Shown here: positions 9,967 through 23,061 of the stretch, in pieces | How positions within the stretch are numbered: the stretch's first letter is position 1 | Layout: each line of letters begins with the position of its first letter | Assembly: GCA_046328035.1 (NCBI GenBank) | Contig: JAXLXI010000012.1 | Coordinates: 122,635 to 186,634, forward strand | DNA from: JBGASG01 sp046328035 | GTDB taxonomy: Bacteria; Cyanobacteriota; Vampirovibrionia; Obscuribacterales; Obscuribacteraceae | Direction: 5' to 3' | Length of the DNA stretch: 64,000 nucleotides | The notes under the pieces: generated by a model | Database searches by the model: none | What the model was told of the DNA's origin: nothing | What the model saw: only the letters and a program-made list of their open reading frames with translations | Program-made: the position numbers and the translations under genes

Positions 9967-9980
9967 AAGCGATATCGCTT
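9967..9980. repeat. GATATC palindrome, copy 5
   Basis: A perfect AAGCGATATCGCTT lies in the divergent spacer between the 87-aa gene (minus) and glgE (plus). It could influence either gene. Confidence 0.8.
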
Positions 9981-10120
9981 TAGAGTTGAACTTTAGCCGG
10001 TTGCCAAAGGCTGAAACAGCGGGACAAGGAACGACCGATTCCAGGATTTACCCTGATTTCCCGGACCTGCAGGAACCTCAAATGGTACGATCTTGCGTCC
10101 GCAGCGGACGGAGCGCTTTT

Positions 10121-12139
10121 ATGACGAAATCAAGTACTGCCAAGCAGACTGGCGAAAACCGGTTGTCGGCGATGGAATTGCCCAGCCGTGTTGTCATTGA
10201 GGGTGTCTATCCTGAAATAGATTGTGGACAGTTTGCCGTCAAACGCGTCACCGGGCAGCCTGTAGTGGTGGCTGCGGACTTGCACGCCGACGGGCATAAC
10301 CTGGTTGCGAGCGCGGTCCTGTTTCGCAAGCACGGCACTGCGCAATGGGCAGAGAGGCGCCTTTTGCCCACGGTCGAGCCCGATCGTTTTGCCGGACAGT
10401 TCGATGTTCTGGAACTCGGTCACTATGAATACACATTTAGAGGTTGGATCGACAAATTCGCCAACTGGCGGCGCGATACGTCCCGCAAACTGCAGGCAGG
10501 ACAGGAAATCGAGCTGGAGATAGCCGAGGGCGTTCTGCTTTTAGAGGCAGCGCACGGCAAGGCTAAGGGCGAAGAAAAGGAAGAAATCGGCCGTTTCATC
10601 AGCATGCTGAAAAGCGGAGTCATGGCGCCGCTTTTGAACGATGCACGTATCGAGCATTTGATGTTCACTTACGCACCGCGCGGCGAAGTTTGCGACTACG
10701 GCAAGAATCTCTCTGTTTCTGTAGAACCGCATTATGCCCTGTTCAGCACCTGGTACGAGCTGTTTCCTCGCTCGCTCTTCACCGGCAAAGAGAACAAGCA
10801 CGGCACGCTCAAAGATGTGATTCACGTGCTCCCGTACATTCGGGGCATGGGTTTCGACGTGCTCTACATGCCGCCCATTCACCCGATCGGCATCACCAAT
10901 CGCAAGGGACCGAACAATACGCTTCTGGCATCGGATAACGATCCCGGCAGCCCCTGGGCGATCGGCAGCGAAGCCGGCGGGCACATGACTGTGCATCCCG
11001 AACTGGGCACCATGGCTGATTTCGATAAGCTGGTCGAAGAAGCTCGTAAACGCGAAATTTTGATCGCCCTCGACCTGGCATTCCAGTGCTCACCCGATCA
11101 CCCATGGGTGAAGGAGCATCCCGACTGGTTCTACCGCCGTGCCGACAACTCGATTAAGTACGCGGAAAACCCACCTAAGAAGTACGAAGACATCTATCCG
11201 ATCGCCTTCGACTGCAACGACTGGCGCGCTCTCTGGCAAGAACTCAAAGATGTGGTGCTTTTCTGGGTCGAACACGGCGTCAAAATTTTCCGTGTCGACA
11301 ACCCGCACACCAAGCCGTATCGTTTCTGGGAATATCTGATTCGCGAAGTGAAGCGCACCGACCCTGGTGTCATCTTCCTGGCCGAAGCCTTCGCTCGCCC
11401 GAAGGTGATGCGCTATCTGGCGAAAGTAGGTTTCTCCCAGTCATACACCTACTTCACGTGGCGCAATTCCAAGCGCGAGATCGAAGACTATCTGCTGGAG
11501 CTGACCCGCACGGAAGTATCCGAATACCTGCGTCCTAATTTCTTTGTCAACACGCCAGACATTCTGTCGGAATATTTGCAGGTTGGTGGCAAGCCGGCGT
11601 TTATGAATCGGCTCGTCCTGGCTGCGACGCTCTCCGCCTCGTATGGAGTTTACGGACCGCCGTTTGAACTTTGCGTAGCGAATGCCATGCCGGGCACCGA
11701 AGAGTATCGAAACAGCGAGAAGTATGAGGTGCGCCGCTGGAATCTGGAAGCCGAGGGCTCGATCAGCCATTTCATCACGCGCGTCAATCGCATTCGACGC
11801 GATTCCAGCGCGTTGCAGTTCAACCACAACTTGCAGTTTCTCGAAACCGACAATGAGAACATTATCGCCTATGCTCGCCAGTCGCCTTATAACGACGAGC
11901 TCTTGATCATTGTGGTCAACTGCGATCCCAACTACACACAAGCTGGATATCTGTATATTCCGCTTGAGCAATTTGGTCTGGAACATCGGTATCAAGTCCA
12001 CGATCTCCTAACTGAGCGAAAGTTTCAGTGGAACGGTCCGCGTAACTACATCGAGCTCAATCCGCACGTCAGCCCAGCTTTTATTTTTAGAGTACGGCAG
12101 CGCTTGCGGACGGAACACAATTTCGATTACTTCATGTAG
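10121..12139 (+). CDS. glgE: Alpha-1,4-glucan:maltose-1-phosphate maltosyltransferase GlgE
   Basis: GlgE (672 residues) extends alpha-1,4-glucans by transferring maltose from maltose-1-phosphate. The N-terminal beta-sandwich (about 1-125) is followed by a GH13_3 barrel with PPIHPIGITNRKG, the nucleophile in IFRVDNPHTKP (Asp393) and the acid/base in IFLAEAFARP (Glu422). These positions closely match the characterised Streptomyces enzyme. ATG 10121 is the likely start, since GGAG lies seven bases upstream and homology begins shortly after; an open frame extends back to 9986. It is first in the operon glgE - treS/mak - glgB, with a 12-base gap to the next gene. Confidence 0.96.
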   Translation: MTKSSTAKQTGENRLSAMELPSRVVIEGVYPEIDCGQFAVKRVTGQPVVVAADLHADGHNLVASAVLFRKHGTAQWAERRLLPTVEPDRFAGQFDVLELGHYEYTFRGWIDKFANWRRDTSRKLQAGQEIELEIAEGVLLLEAAHGKAKGEEKEEIGRFISMLKSGVMAPLLNDARIEHLMFTYAPRGEVCDYGKNLSVSVEPHYALFSTWYELFPRSLFTGKENKHGTLKDVIHVLPYIRGMGFDVLYMPPIHPIGITNRKGPNNTLLASDNDPGSPWAIGSEAGGHMTVHPELGTMADFDKLVEEARKREILIALDLAFQCSPDHPWVKEHPDWFYRRADNSIKYAENPPKKYEDIYPIAFDCNDWRALWQELKDVVLFWVEHGVKIFRVDNPHTKPYRFWEYLIREVKRTDPGVIFLAEAFARPKVMRYLAKVGFSQSYTYFTWRNSKREIEDYLLELTRTEVSEYLRPNFFVNTPDILSEYLQVGGKPAFMNRLVLAATLSASYGVYGPPFELCVANAMPGTEEYRNSEKYEVRRWNLEAEGSISHFITRVNRIRRDSSALQFNHNLQFLETDNENIIAYARQSPYNDELLIIVVNCDPNYTQAGYLYIPLEQFGLEHRYQVHDLLTERKFQWNGPRNYIELNPHVSPAFIFRVRQRLRTEHNFDYFM

Positions 12140-12151
12140 AGCGCAAGCAGC

Positions 12152-15654
<3,503 letters not shown>

Positions 15655-15658
<4 letters not shown>

Positions 15659-17577
15659 CGTCGAAGGCTCAACAGTCAGCGGTGCCTTTCATCACTGACT
15701 ACGACCTGCATCTTTTTAACGAGGGAACGCACCAGAAGGTTTACGACAAGCTTGGTGCTCACGTAATCGAAGATGGTGCGGACGGCAAGGAAGGAACGCA
15801 CTTCGCGGTCTGGGCGCCGAACGCCAAGCGCGTGACGGTGGTCGGTGATTTCAATAAGTGGGATGCGAACGCAACACCATTGCAGACCATCGCCCAGTCG
15901 GGCGTCTGGGCTGGTTTCGTCCCCGGTGTCAAAAGTGGTGAGGCGTACAAGTACAACGTCGAGCAGGCCGGCGGCGGCGCGGAACAGAAATCCGACCCGG
16001 TGGGATTCTATGCCGAGGTGCGCCCGAAAACTGCTTCGATTGTTTTCGATCTCGATCAGTATAAGTGGAACGATGAGAAGTGGCTGAAGACGCGCGGTGC
16101 AACGCCGCCCCTGGAGTCACCGATTTCGATTTACGAAGTGCATCTGGGTTCATGGATGCGGGTCCCTGAGGAAGAAAATCGCTGGCTCACGTACAAAGAG
16201 TTGGCGGACAAACTGACCAAGTACGTGAGCGAGATGGGCTTCACGCACGTCGAGTTCTTGCCGGTCTCGGAGCATCCATTGGATTCCAGCTGGGGCTATC
16301 AGCCGGTGGGTTTTTATGCGGCGTCCAGCCGGTTCGGCACGCCGGAAGACTTCATGTATCTGATCGACAAACTGCATCAAAGCAACATCGGCGTCATTCT
16401 TGATTGGGTGCCGTCGCATTTCCCCAAAGACGGGCACGGGCTCGGGCTCTTCGACGGCACGCATTTGTACGAGCATGAGGACTGGCGCATCGGCGAACAC
16501 AAAGAGTGGGGCACGTATGTGTTCAATTATGGACGCTACGAGGTGTCCAACTTCCTGCTCAGCAACGCGCTCTTCTGGCTGGACAAGTTTCACATCGACG
16601 GCTTGCGCGTCGATGCCGTGGCTTCCATGCTTTATCGCGACTACGGGCGCAAGAGCGGCGAATGGATCGCCAACGATTACGGCGGCAATGAAAACCTGGA
16701 AGCGATCTCGTTCATGAAGAAACTGAACGAAACCGTGCACTCGGAGTTTCCTGCCACGCTCATGATCGCGGAAGAATCCACCGCCTGGCCGCAGGTCTCC
16801 AGACCTACTTACGTCGGCGGATTGGGTTTCGGCTTCAAGTGGGACATGGGCTGGATGCACGACACGCTGAAGTTCTTCGAGCGCGATCCGGTGCATCGCA
16901 AGTACCACCACAATAACCTGACTTTCCGCAGCCTCTATTGGTCGTCAGAGAATTTTGTGCTGCCCCTTTCCCACGACGAAGTCGTATATGGCAAGAAGTC
17001 GTTGCTCAACAAGATGCCCGGCGACTACTGGCAAAAGTTCGCCAACCTGCGCCTGCTCTATGGCTACATGTGGACTGTTCCAGGGAAGAAACTGATGTTC
17101 ATGGGCGGTGAGTTTGCGCAATTCAACGAATGGTATTTCGAAACCTCGCTTGATTGGCATTTGCTCAACTACTACAACCATGAAGGCGTGAAAAAATTCG
17201 TAGCAGACCTGAACAAGCTATATCGAGACCACGGCTGCTTGCATGAGCAGGACTGCCGGGGAGCGGGCTTCGAATGGGTCGACTGCAACGATTGGGAGCA
17301 GTCAGTCCTCACCTATCTGCGCATGGATGCTCACGGTAACCCGATGGTAGTGGTGGCAAACTTCACACCATTGCCCAGGTTCAATTATATGATTGGTGTT
17401 CCGCGGCACGGCGAGTGGCAGGAAGTGTTGAACTCCGATGCCATAGATTATGGTGGCAGCGGCGTCGGCAATATGGGCGTAGTCCATACCAATCCGATGC
17501 CCATTCACGGGCGTCAGCAGTCATTAACCCTGACGCTGCCGCCATTGGGAATGCTCTGCCTGGTGCCGAAGACATAG
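15655..17577 (+). CDS. glgB: 1,4-alpha-glucan branching enzyme GlgB
   Basis: GlgB (640 residues) introduces alpha-1,6 branches in glycogen-like glucan. It contains a CBM48 domain (about 45-135, GTHFAVWAPNAKRVTVVGDFN), then the GH13_9 barrel with HVEFLPVSEHP, GLRVDAVASMLY (nucleophile Asp320), MIAEESTAW (acid Glu373) and LPLSHDEVVYGK, and a C-terminal beta domain. GGGGGAG precedes the ATG, which overlaps the upstream stop. With glgE and treS-mak it completes the GlgE route from trehalose to branched glucan. The stop lies in a 22-bp tandem repeat. Confidence 0.97.
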
Positions 17578-17650
17578 TCTAAGACGGCTGAAGACTATGT
17601 CTAAGACAGCTGAAGACTATGTCTAAGACAGCCTAAGACATGCGAAGACT
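17575..17650. repeat. 22-bp tandem repeat at the end of glgB
   Basis: Two nearly identical 22-bp units at 17581-17602 and 17603-17624 (AAGACRGCTGAAGACTATGT plus CT) are followed by a degenerate third to about 17650. The array overlaps the glgB stop and runs to the end of the KGG-repeat gene remnant on the other strand. It contains GAAGACT / AGTCTT-like elements but no clear terminator. Confidence 0.8.
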
Positions 17651-17931
17651 TAGCTGGCAGAGAGTTCTAGTTCTTGTGGGGCTTGGTCGGCGTTGAGTTT
17701 GCTCTTTGCTCGGGCCAGTCCGCCCTTCTTGCCGATCTCGCTCATGTGCTGCCGATTCTGGCTCACTGCTTTGCCGCCTTTGCGTCCCGCCTCTGCGGCG
17801 CTCTGTGAGTCAAATTCGTTTGCCGTGCACTCTTTTGCGCGGGAGCGCCCTTCCCGCCTTTGCAGTGCCGATTTCATGCCGCCTTTCTTGACTCATCGCT
17901 GCAAATCCGCGATTGCGTTTTGGTTGGTCAC
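17650..17931 (-). pseudogene. KGG-repeat stress-protein remnant (GsiB-like), frameshifted
   Basis: The C-terminal 75 codons read SAAEAGRKGGKAVSQNRQHMSEIGKKGGLARAK, two repeats typical of small hydrophilic KGG stress proteins. The expected N-terminal NRGFAAMSQERRHEIG is present just upstream (about 17862-17917), but in another frame, and a KGGKGAPAQ segment lies between them in the third frame. A GTG start near 17931 (MTNQN) would need a further shift. At least two or three indels in 280 bases therefore break an otherwise well-preserved gene. A shorter protein could still be made from ATG 17877. Confidence 0.65.
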
Positions 17932-18071
17932 GGATCCCCTTCAACGGTGCTCACTTCAGACCGTCTTTTGCCGTTTCGATGCGTACCAGCGCGATATGGT
18001 GCCTAATTGAAACGCTCTCGGGTAGCCGTGTTTGTGATCGATTTGTGTTCGGCAAAACGTTATCAGTAATG

Positions 18072-18255
18072 TCATTTTTGATCCACTACCGAGCCGCAAT
18101 CATATCCACCGTATGCGCGTAGCAGCAGATGGCCCAGTAAGCCATAAAGCACTTTCGGCACCAATAGCAGCGTCAAACCACGACGATCTGGCAAACAGCA
18201 AAACGGCGGGCGCTATGTCGTCAACTATGTATGTACCGCTCGAAACCTGACACGA
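18072..18255 (-). pseudogene. Membrane-protein fragment, frameshifted
   Basis: Two overlapping frames together encode a hydrophobic protein end. One reads GTYIVDDIAPAVLLFA; the other continues DRRGLTLLLVPKVLYGLL, then GHLLLRAYGGYDCGSVVDQK to a stop at 18072. This resembles the last transmembrane helix and tail of an integral membrane protein. No start is visible. The rest of 17932-18397 holds only this scrap and two palindromic repeats (copies 6 and 7), and I see nothing else in it. Confidence 0.35.
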
Positions 18256-18365
18256 GGCTTACGGCAAACCTTACGCCAGCCTGACAGCACCACCGGAAAG
18301 CAACCACACCCACATCCGTAAATGCTCAAGAGATACCGCCTTCATATGGAACTCCTGAAATTCTG

Positions 18366-18417
18366 AAGTGATATCGTTCTGCGTCCGCCACGAGACCTCA
18401 AGCGATATCACTTGAGG
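18366..18417. repeat. GATATC palindromes, copies 6-7
   Basis: AAGTGATATCGTTC lies at 18366-18379 and AAGCGATATCACTT at 18400-18413. The second is flanked by CCTC / GAGG, giving a 22-bp hairpin. On the minus strand this second copy supplies the TGA that ends the debranching-enzyme remnant. Confidence 0.8.
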
Positions 18418-20675
18418 TTCGGCATCCGGACATCTGAAGATATCTCTTGAGCTTGAGCTTACCGCTGCCCATGGGTTCGTCGAGCTGAAAAACAGCGACG
18501 CTGCGGCTTTAGTGGGAAATAGCTCGGCGTCCCAGGTTGTGCGGGAGACTCGCTCTGATGTTTCTACCAGCAAGCTCCATGTTGGTCCCAAGGGGTGCTT
18601 GGGTATCTCAAACGGCGAATCCAGGTGGGAGGAATTGGCGAGGATGAGCAGGGTGTGTCCGCAGACTGGTCCGAGGATCTCATCGATTTCGCAAATGCCA
18701 CTGCCTTCGATGAGAATTCCGAGGGTGCGCAGTTGTCTGTCGGTCCAGTCGGACTCCTTCATCTCGCGACCCTCTGGGTGCAACCAGTAAATGTCGTTCT
18801 GATAGCGCCCTTCAACCAGATCGCCGCGGAAAACACTTCGCATGGATTGAGAGCCGCGACTTTCTGAGTTCAATGAGCTTCACGAATTCGAAGAAACGTT
18901 TGTCTTCGCGATCGGTTAATTCCCACGGATACCAGCTGACTGGATTGTCCTGGCAGTATGCGTTGTTGTTTCCGTTTTGAGTGTGCCCAAGTTCGTCGCC
19001 GCCGCTGAGCATGGGGACGCTGATCGAGAAGATATGACAGGCCGCGAAGTTGCGTTTTTGCTGATAGCGGAGAGCCTTGATGGCCTTGTCTCTGGTTTCC
19101 AGATTCGACTCCACAGTTCCAGCTGTTGTTGTTGTTTTCGCCGTCGCTGTTTCCTTCTTTATTGGACTCGTTGTGTTTCTGGTTGTACGAAACCAGATCT
19201 TGTAACGTGAAGCCGTCGTGGCATGTCACGAAATTGATGCTGGCATGAGGGCGCCGTCCTGATTTCTCATAGAGATCACTGCTACCGGTGAGGCGTGTTG
19301 CTGCTCTCCCACGACCCCTTCGTCGCCTTTACGTACGGCGGACTGTGTCGCGCATTTGCCGTTCCATTCGGTCCACAATGCAGGGAAATTGCCAACTTGA
19401 TAGCCGCCTGGTCCAACATCCCAGGGTTCAGCGATCAGTTTGACCCGTCCAACAACAGGATCTTGTTGAATGACGTCGAAGAAGGCGCCCAGGTGATCGA
19501 CATCGTACAACTCGCGAGCCAGGGCACTGGCAAGGTCGAAGCGAAACCCGTCCACATGCATTTCATTGACCCAGTAACGAAGGCTATCCATCATCAACTG
19601 GATGACGTTAGGGTGCATCATGTTCAGTGTGTTGCCGCAGCCCGTGTAGTCCATGTAGAAGCGCGGATCATCCGCCACCGTTCGGTAGTAGGAAACGTTG
19701 TCGATGCCGCGGAAGCTGATAGTTGGGCCTAACTGATTACCTTCGACTGTGTGGTTGTAGACGAGCATCTAGAATGACTTCAATGTCGTGTCTATGCAGC
19801 TCGCGCACCATCTCTTTGAATTCGCGAACGTGATCGGTCAATCCCGGACGAGATGAGAACCGCCTGTCCGGAGCAAAGAACCCCAGGGTGTTGTAGCCCC
19901 AGTAATCGACGAGTCCTTTCTCCACCAGGAAGCGGCTGTCCAGATGGTGATGCACAGGCATGAGTTCGATGGCTGTGACTCCCAGTTTAAGGTGGCGATA
20001 ATCGGCGGACTGAAACACCCGAGTAGGTGCCGCGCAACTCCTCGGGAATGTCCGGATGGAGCTTCGTAAGCCCTTTAACGTGACATTCGTGGCGATTACG
20101 CGTTCAGGAATGTCGGGGCGCTTATCGTCTCTCTGTAGTCAAACGACTCATCGACGACTGCACATAACGGCGCGTATGCCGCGCTGTCCCTGGTGTCGAA
20201 GGTCAGATTCATCTATTTTCTCTTCCTCATCGGCATCCGTATCATCTTCTTTTTTTACCTTCTCGGTCTGGCGCGGCTCGTGAACAACCACGTAGCCGAA
20301 TAATCGGTCGTCCCACTTCACGTCTCGAACGATGGCTTTAGCATAGGGATCCGTAAGCAGTTTGTTGGGGTTGAATCGATGCCCCTCCTTCTCCGGCTCG
20401 TACGGACCGTAGACGCGATAACCGTACATCTGCCCAGGTTTCAGTCCCTTCAGATAGATGTGCCAGATGAAGGCGTCGCGCTCCGTAAGTTCGACGCGCT
20501 GAACTTCTTTGAGCGCCTCCACTGAGTCGAACAGGCATAGTTCCACTTTGGTAGCATGTTCTGAGAAAATGGCAAAATTAACGCCGTGCCCATCCCAAGT
20601 CGCGCCCAGAGGCCACGGTTTGCCTTCGCGTACCGCTTCGTACAGAGCCTTATTCTCTTTAAACTCGATGCTCAC
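18398..20675 (-). pseudogene. glgX: Glycogen debranching enzyme (GlgX) with multiple frameshifts
   Basis: Pieces of one GlgX-type isoamylase appear in order in different frames. They are: the N-terminus from ATG 20675 (CBM48, GKPWPLGATWDGHGVNFAIF); AAYAPLCAVVDESFDYRDDKRPDIP (about 20200-20100); an EELRGTY stretch; LGVTAIELMPVHHH (19737-20018); YNHTVEGNQLGP with HVDGFRFDLASAL and KLIAEPWDVGPGGYQ (19390-19765); CHDGFTLQDLVSYNQKHNE (19130-19230); SVPMLSGGDELGHTQNGNNN; and RYQNDIYWLHPEGREM with a C-terminal DIA-stop. At least seven or eight frame changes occur in 2.3 kb, although catalytic motifs survive. The enzyme would remove alpha-1,6 branches. It is either decayed or affected by assembly indels. 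Confidence 0.85.
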
Positions 20676-20710
20676 TTATAGAACAGATGAATAGCTGAAT
20701 AGATGAATAG

Positions 20711-21694
20711 ATGAAGAACACAACCGGACTGAGAATTGTTTCGCTGATTGCCTCGGCAACCGAGATTGTTTTCGCGCTTGGCTTAGGAGATCGGGTGGTG
20801 GGACGTTCCCATGAATGCGATTATCCCGCCTCTGTTAAAGATCTACCCGTCTGCACCTCGCCCAAATTCAATGTTGATGGTACCAGCTATGAGATTGACC
20901 AGCGAGTGCGGGCGGTGCTTCAGGAAGCTCTCAGTGTTTATCGTGTCGATAGTCAGATACTGGCTGAACTCCAGCCCACGCACATAATTACACAATCTCA
21001 GTGCGAAGTCTGTGCTGTTAGCCTGCGGGATGTGGAAGCGGCGGCATGCAGCCTGATCAGCTCCCAGCCCCAGATTGTGTCCTTGCAACCGGATTCGCTT
21101 GCCGATATCTGGACGGACGTCAAGCGAGTCGGTGAAGCGCTCTGCGTGCCCGAGCGCGCGGCACAGCTCCTGGCTGACATGGATGGTCGCATCGACAACA
21201 TCCGGCAACGGGTTGCCCACGTGAAGGGCCCATCCCCGGACAGTGCCAGACCAAGCGTTGCGTGTATCGAATGGATTGATCCCTTGATGGCAGCCGGGAA
21301 CTGGGTTCCGGAACTTGTGGACATCGCCGGTGGGACAAACCTCTTCGGTTTAGCTGGCGCTCATTCTCCGGCATTGAAATTTGCCGATCTCCAAGCGGCA
21401 GACCCGGATTTGATTATCGTCATGCCGTGCGGTTTCGACATAGCTCGAACCTGCCAGGACATGCATTTCCTCTCACAGCAACCCGGCTGGGAGTCTTTGA
21501 AAGCCGTGCAGGCAGGGCGTGTCTATGTCGCTGACGGCAATCAATACTTCAACCGACCAGGTCCCCGGGTCGTCGAGTCGCTTGAGATTCTTGCCGAACT
21601 AATTCATCCAGAGTTGTTTAGCTTTGGGCATCAGGGTTGGGGCTGGATCGAGGGCACCGCTTGTGGTGCGAAGCTCAATCCGGCGCGCGCATGA
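20711..21694 (+). CDS. Cobalamin-binding protein (BtuF-like)
   Basis: This 327-residue substrate-binding protein of the periplasmic-binding TroA/BtuF fold starts MKNTTGLRIVSLIASATEIVFALG and contains VGRSHECDYP, THIITQSQCEVCAVS, AGNWVPELVDIAGG and PDLIIVMPCGFDI, typical of cyanobacterial and other cobalamin-binding proteins. No signal peptide is visible, unlike E. coli BtuF, so it may be cytoplasmic or a binding enzyme accessory. The ATG sits in a short direct repeat (AGATGAAT) without a clear ribosome site. Its 3' end overlaps convergent ruvC by 64 bases. No transporter permease is adjacent. Confidence 0.85.
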   Translation: MKNTTGLRIVSLIASATEIVFALGLGDRVVGRSHECDYPASVKDLPVCTSPKFNVDGTSYEIDQRVRAVLQEALSVYRVDSQILAELQPTHIITQSQCEVCAVSLRDVEAAACSLISSQPQIVSLQPDSLADIWTDVKRVGEALCVPERAAQLLADMDGRIDNIRQRVAHVKGPSPDSARPSVACIEWIDPLMAAGNWVPELVDIAGGTNLFGLAGAHSPALKFADLQAADPDLIIVMPCGFDIARTCQDMHFLSQQPGWESLKAVQAGRVYVADGNQYFNRPGPRVVESLEILAELIHPELFSFGHQGWGWIEGTACGAKLNPARA

Positions 21695-22146
21695 CAAATG
21701 CATAACGCGACCGCATCGGCTGCGTCATCAGGTTTGATAATGGACGGATGGTCTAGAAGCTTCGCTACCAGCGTCTGCACCATTTTCTTGTCGGCGCGCC
21801 CGTAACCGGTCAGATTCAGCTTCACTTGCATCGGCGTGTATTCGGCTACGTCGATGTTGTATGTAGCTGCCGCCTCCAACAAAACCCCCCGGGCCTGTGC
21901 AACCGGAATGACAGTGGTGGCATTGCGAAAAAAGAAGAGCTGTTCAATGACGAGGATATCCGGAGCGTACTCCGCCAAGAGGCTAAGCGCGTCTGACCGA
22001 ATCGTGCGCAGACGCTCGTGCATTGGCATATCCTTGGGCGTACTGATGATGCCGCTAGCTATATATCTAAAGGTGCTACGACCGGAGACATCGAGAACAC
22101 CGTAGCCGGTGGTGGCAGTGCCAGGATCTACGCCGAATATCCGCAT
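21631..22146 (-). CDS. ruvC: Crossover junction endodeoxyribonuclease RuvC
   Basis: RuvC (171 residues, normal length) is the dimeric Holliday-junction resolvase of recombination. The four catalytic acidic residues are visible: Asp7 (FGVDPGTATTGYG), Glu68 (ILVIEQLFF), and Asp141 and Asp144 (KPDDAADAVALCICHA). The ATG at 22146 starts directly at the conserved MRIFGVDPG. It stands alone, without ruvA or ruvB nearby, and its C-terminal tail is encoded opposite the end of the cobalamin-binding gene. Confidence 0.96.
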   Translation of the reverse strand: MRIFGVDPGTATTGYGVLDVSGRSTFRYIASGIISTPKDMPMHERLRTIRSDALSLLAEYAPDILVIEQLFFFRNATTVIPVAQARGVLLEAAATYNIDVAEYTPMQVKLNLTGYGRADKKMVQTLVAKLLDHPSIIKPDDAADAVALCICHARAGLSFAPQAVPSIQPQP

Positions 22147-22281
22147 CGGAATCAGTGTACAACAGAAAGTGTACTTTTTTTCATTGGAAAAACCTCGCCA
22201 TGGGGACGATACTCGTTGTTGTCAATATATCTGTTCGCCCTCCGAAGTGGGCAGGCAGAACTTGCTCACAGGAGAACGACG

Positions 22282-22845
22282 ATGCTGTTTGTCGTAACCG
22301 GTGGTCCATCCGTAGGCAAAACGACGATTATCTCGCTCCTTGAACAGCGAGGATTCCGCGTCGTTCCGGAACAGGCTACCCAAATCATCCAAGAAGGCGA
22401 ATTTCTTCCCTGGGTTGACCGTGACCGCTTCCAGCGCGAAGTCCTGCGTCGTCAGCTTGAATTGGAGGCACCGTATGTCGATTCGGCCGACATAGTCTTC
22501 CTTGACCGCGCGCTATACGACGGCGAAGCCTATTACATCAACGACGGAATGGTCCCTCCAGCCGACTTCGATCATCTCATTCCATCGCGTTATGAAATGG
22601 CATTCCTTGTAGAGGAACTCTCTAGCTTCGACAACAACGGAGTCCGTTGGGAGAATCAGGAGTTCACTCGTAAGATCACCCCTATATTCGAACATTGCTA
22701 TTCCAGTCGCAATGTCCCAGTGAAGAGAATTCCAGCAGCATCTCCGTTGGCCCGTCTCGAACTGGTGCTAGACACCGTCGCCAAAAAGGTGAGATTGCCC
22801 GTCGTTGAACCCACAATGGTGATGCCACCGCTCGTCTATGCGTAA
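22282..22845 (+). CDS. Small P-loop ATPase/kinase (AAA_28-like)
   Basis: This 187-residue nucleotide-binding protein begins MLFVVTGGPSVGKTTII, a Walker A motif at residues 7-15, followed by RGFRVVPEQATQIIQEGE and DIVFLDRALYDGEAYY, where the D of FLDR marks the Walker B/catalytic position. The arrangement fits small ATPases of the AAA_28 group, which resemble nucleoside or NadR-like kinases. AGGAGAACGACG precedes the ATG. A longer frame opens upstream, but it overlaps ruvC and lacks homology. The substrate is unknown. Confidence 0.75.
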   Translation: MLFVVTGGPSVGKTTIISLLEQRGFRVVPEQATQIIQEGEFLPWVDRDRFQREVLRRQLELEAPYVDSADIVFLDRALYDGEAYYINDGMVPPADFDHLIPSRYEMAFLVEELSSFDNNGVRWENQEFTRKITPIFEHCYSSRNVPVKRIPAASPLARLELVLDTVAKKVRLPVVEPTMVMPPLVYA

Positions 22846-22875
22846 GCCAAAGTCACCATCTACTAGATAATCCCC

Positions 22876-22968
22876 AAGTGATATCGGTTCGGGTTTGCAC
22901 CCAAGTGATATCAGTTTGTCTTGGGCGTAAGCGACGTCAATTCAGGTTTAGCCGAAGTGATATCTATT
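22876..22968. repeat. GATATC palindromes, copies 8-10
   Basis: AAGTGATATCGGTT (22876-22889), AAGTGATATCAGTT (22903-22916) and AAGTGATATCTATT (22955-22968) lie in the spacer after the P-loop ATPase. In all three the left arm is perfect and the right arm has diverged. A CCCAAG ... CTTGGG-type flank is still visible. Confidence 0.75.
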
Positions 22969-23061
22969 CGCTTTGAACTTCTTGGTCACCCCTTCATTTA
23001 ATCTCGGATGATTGAACTTTTTTGCGCGTGACATCGTTTACATGAGTAGGAGGGCTTACTC

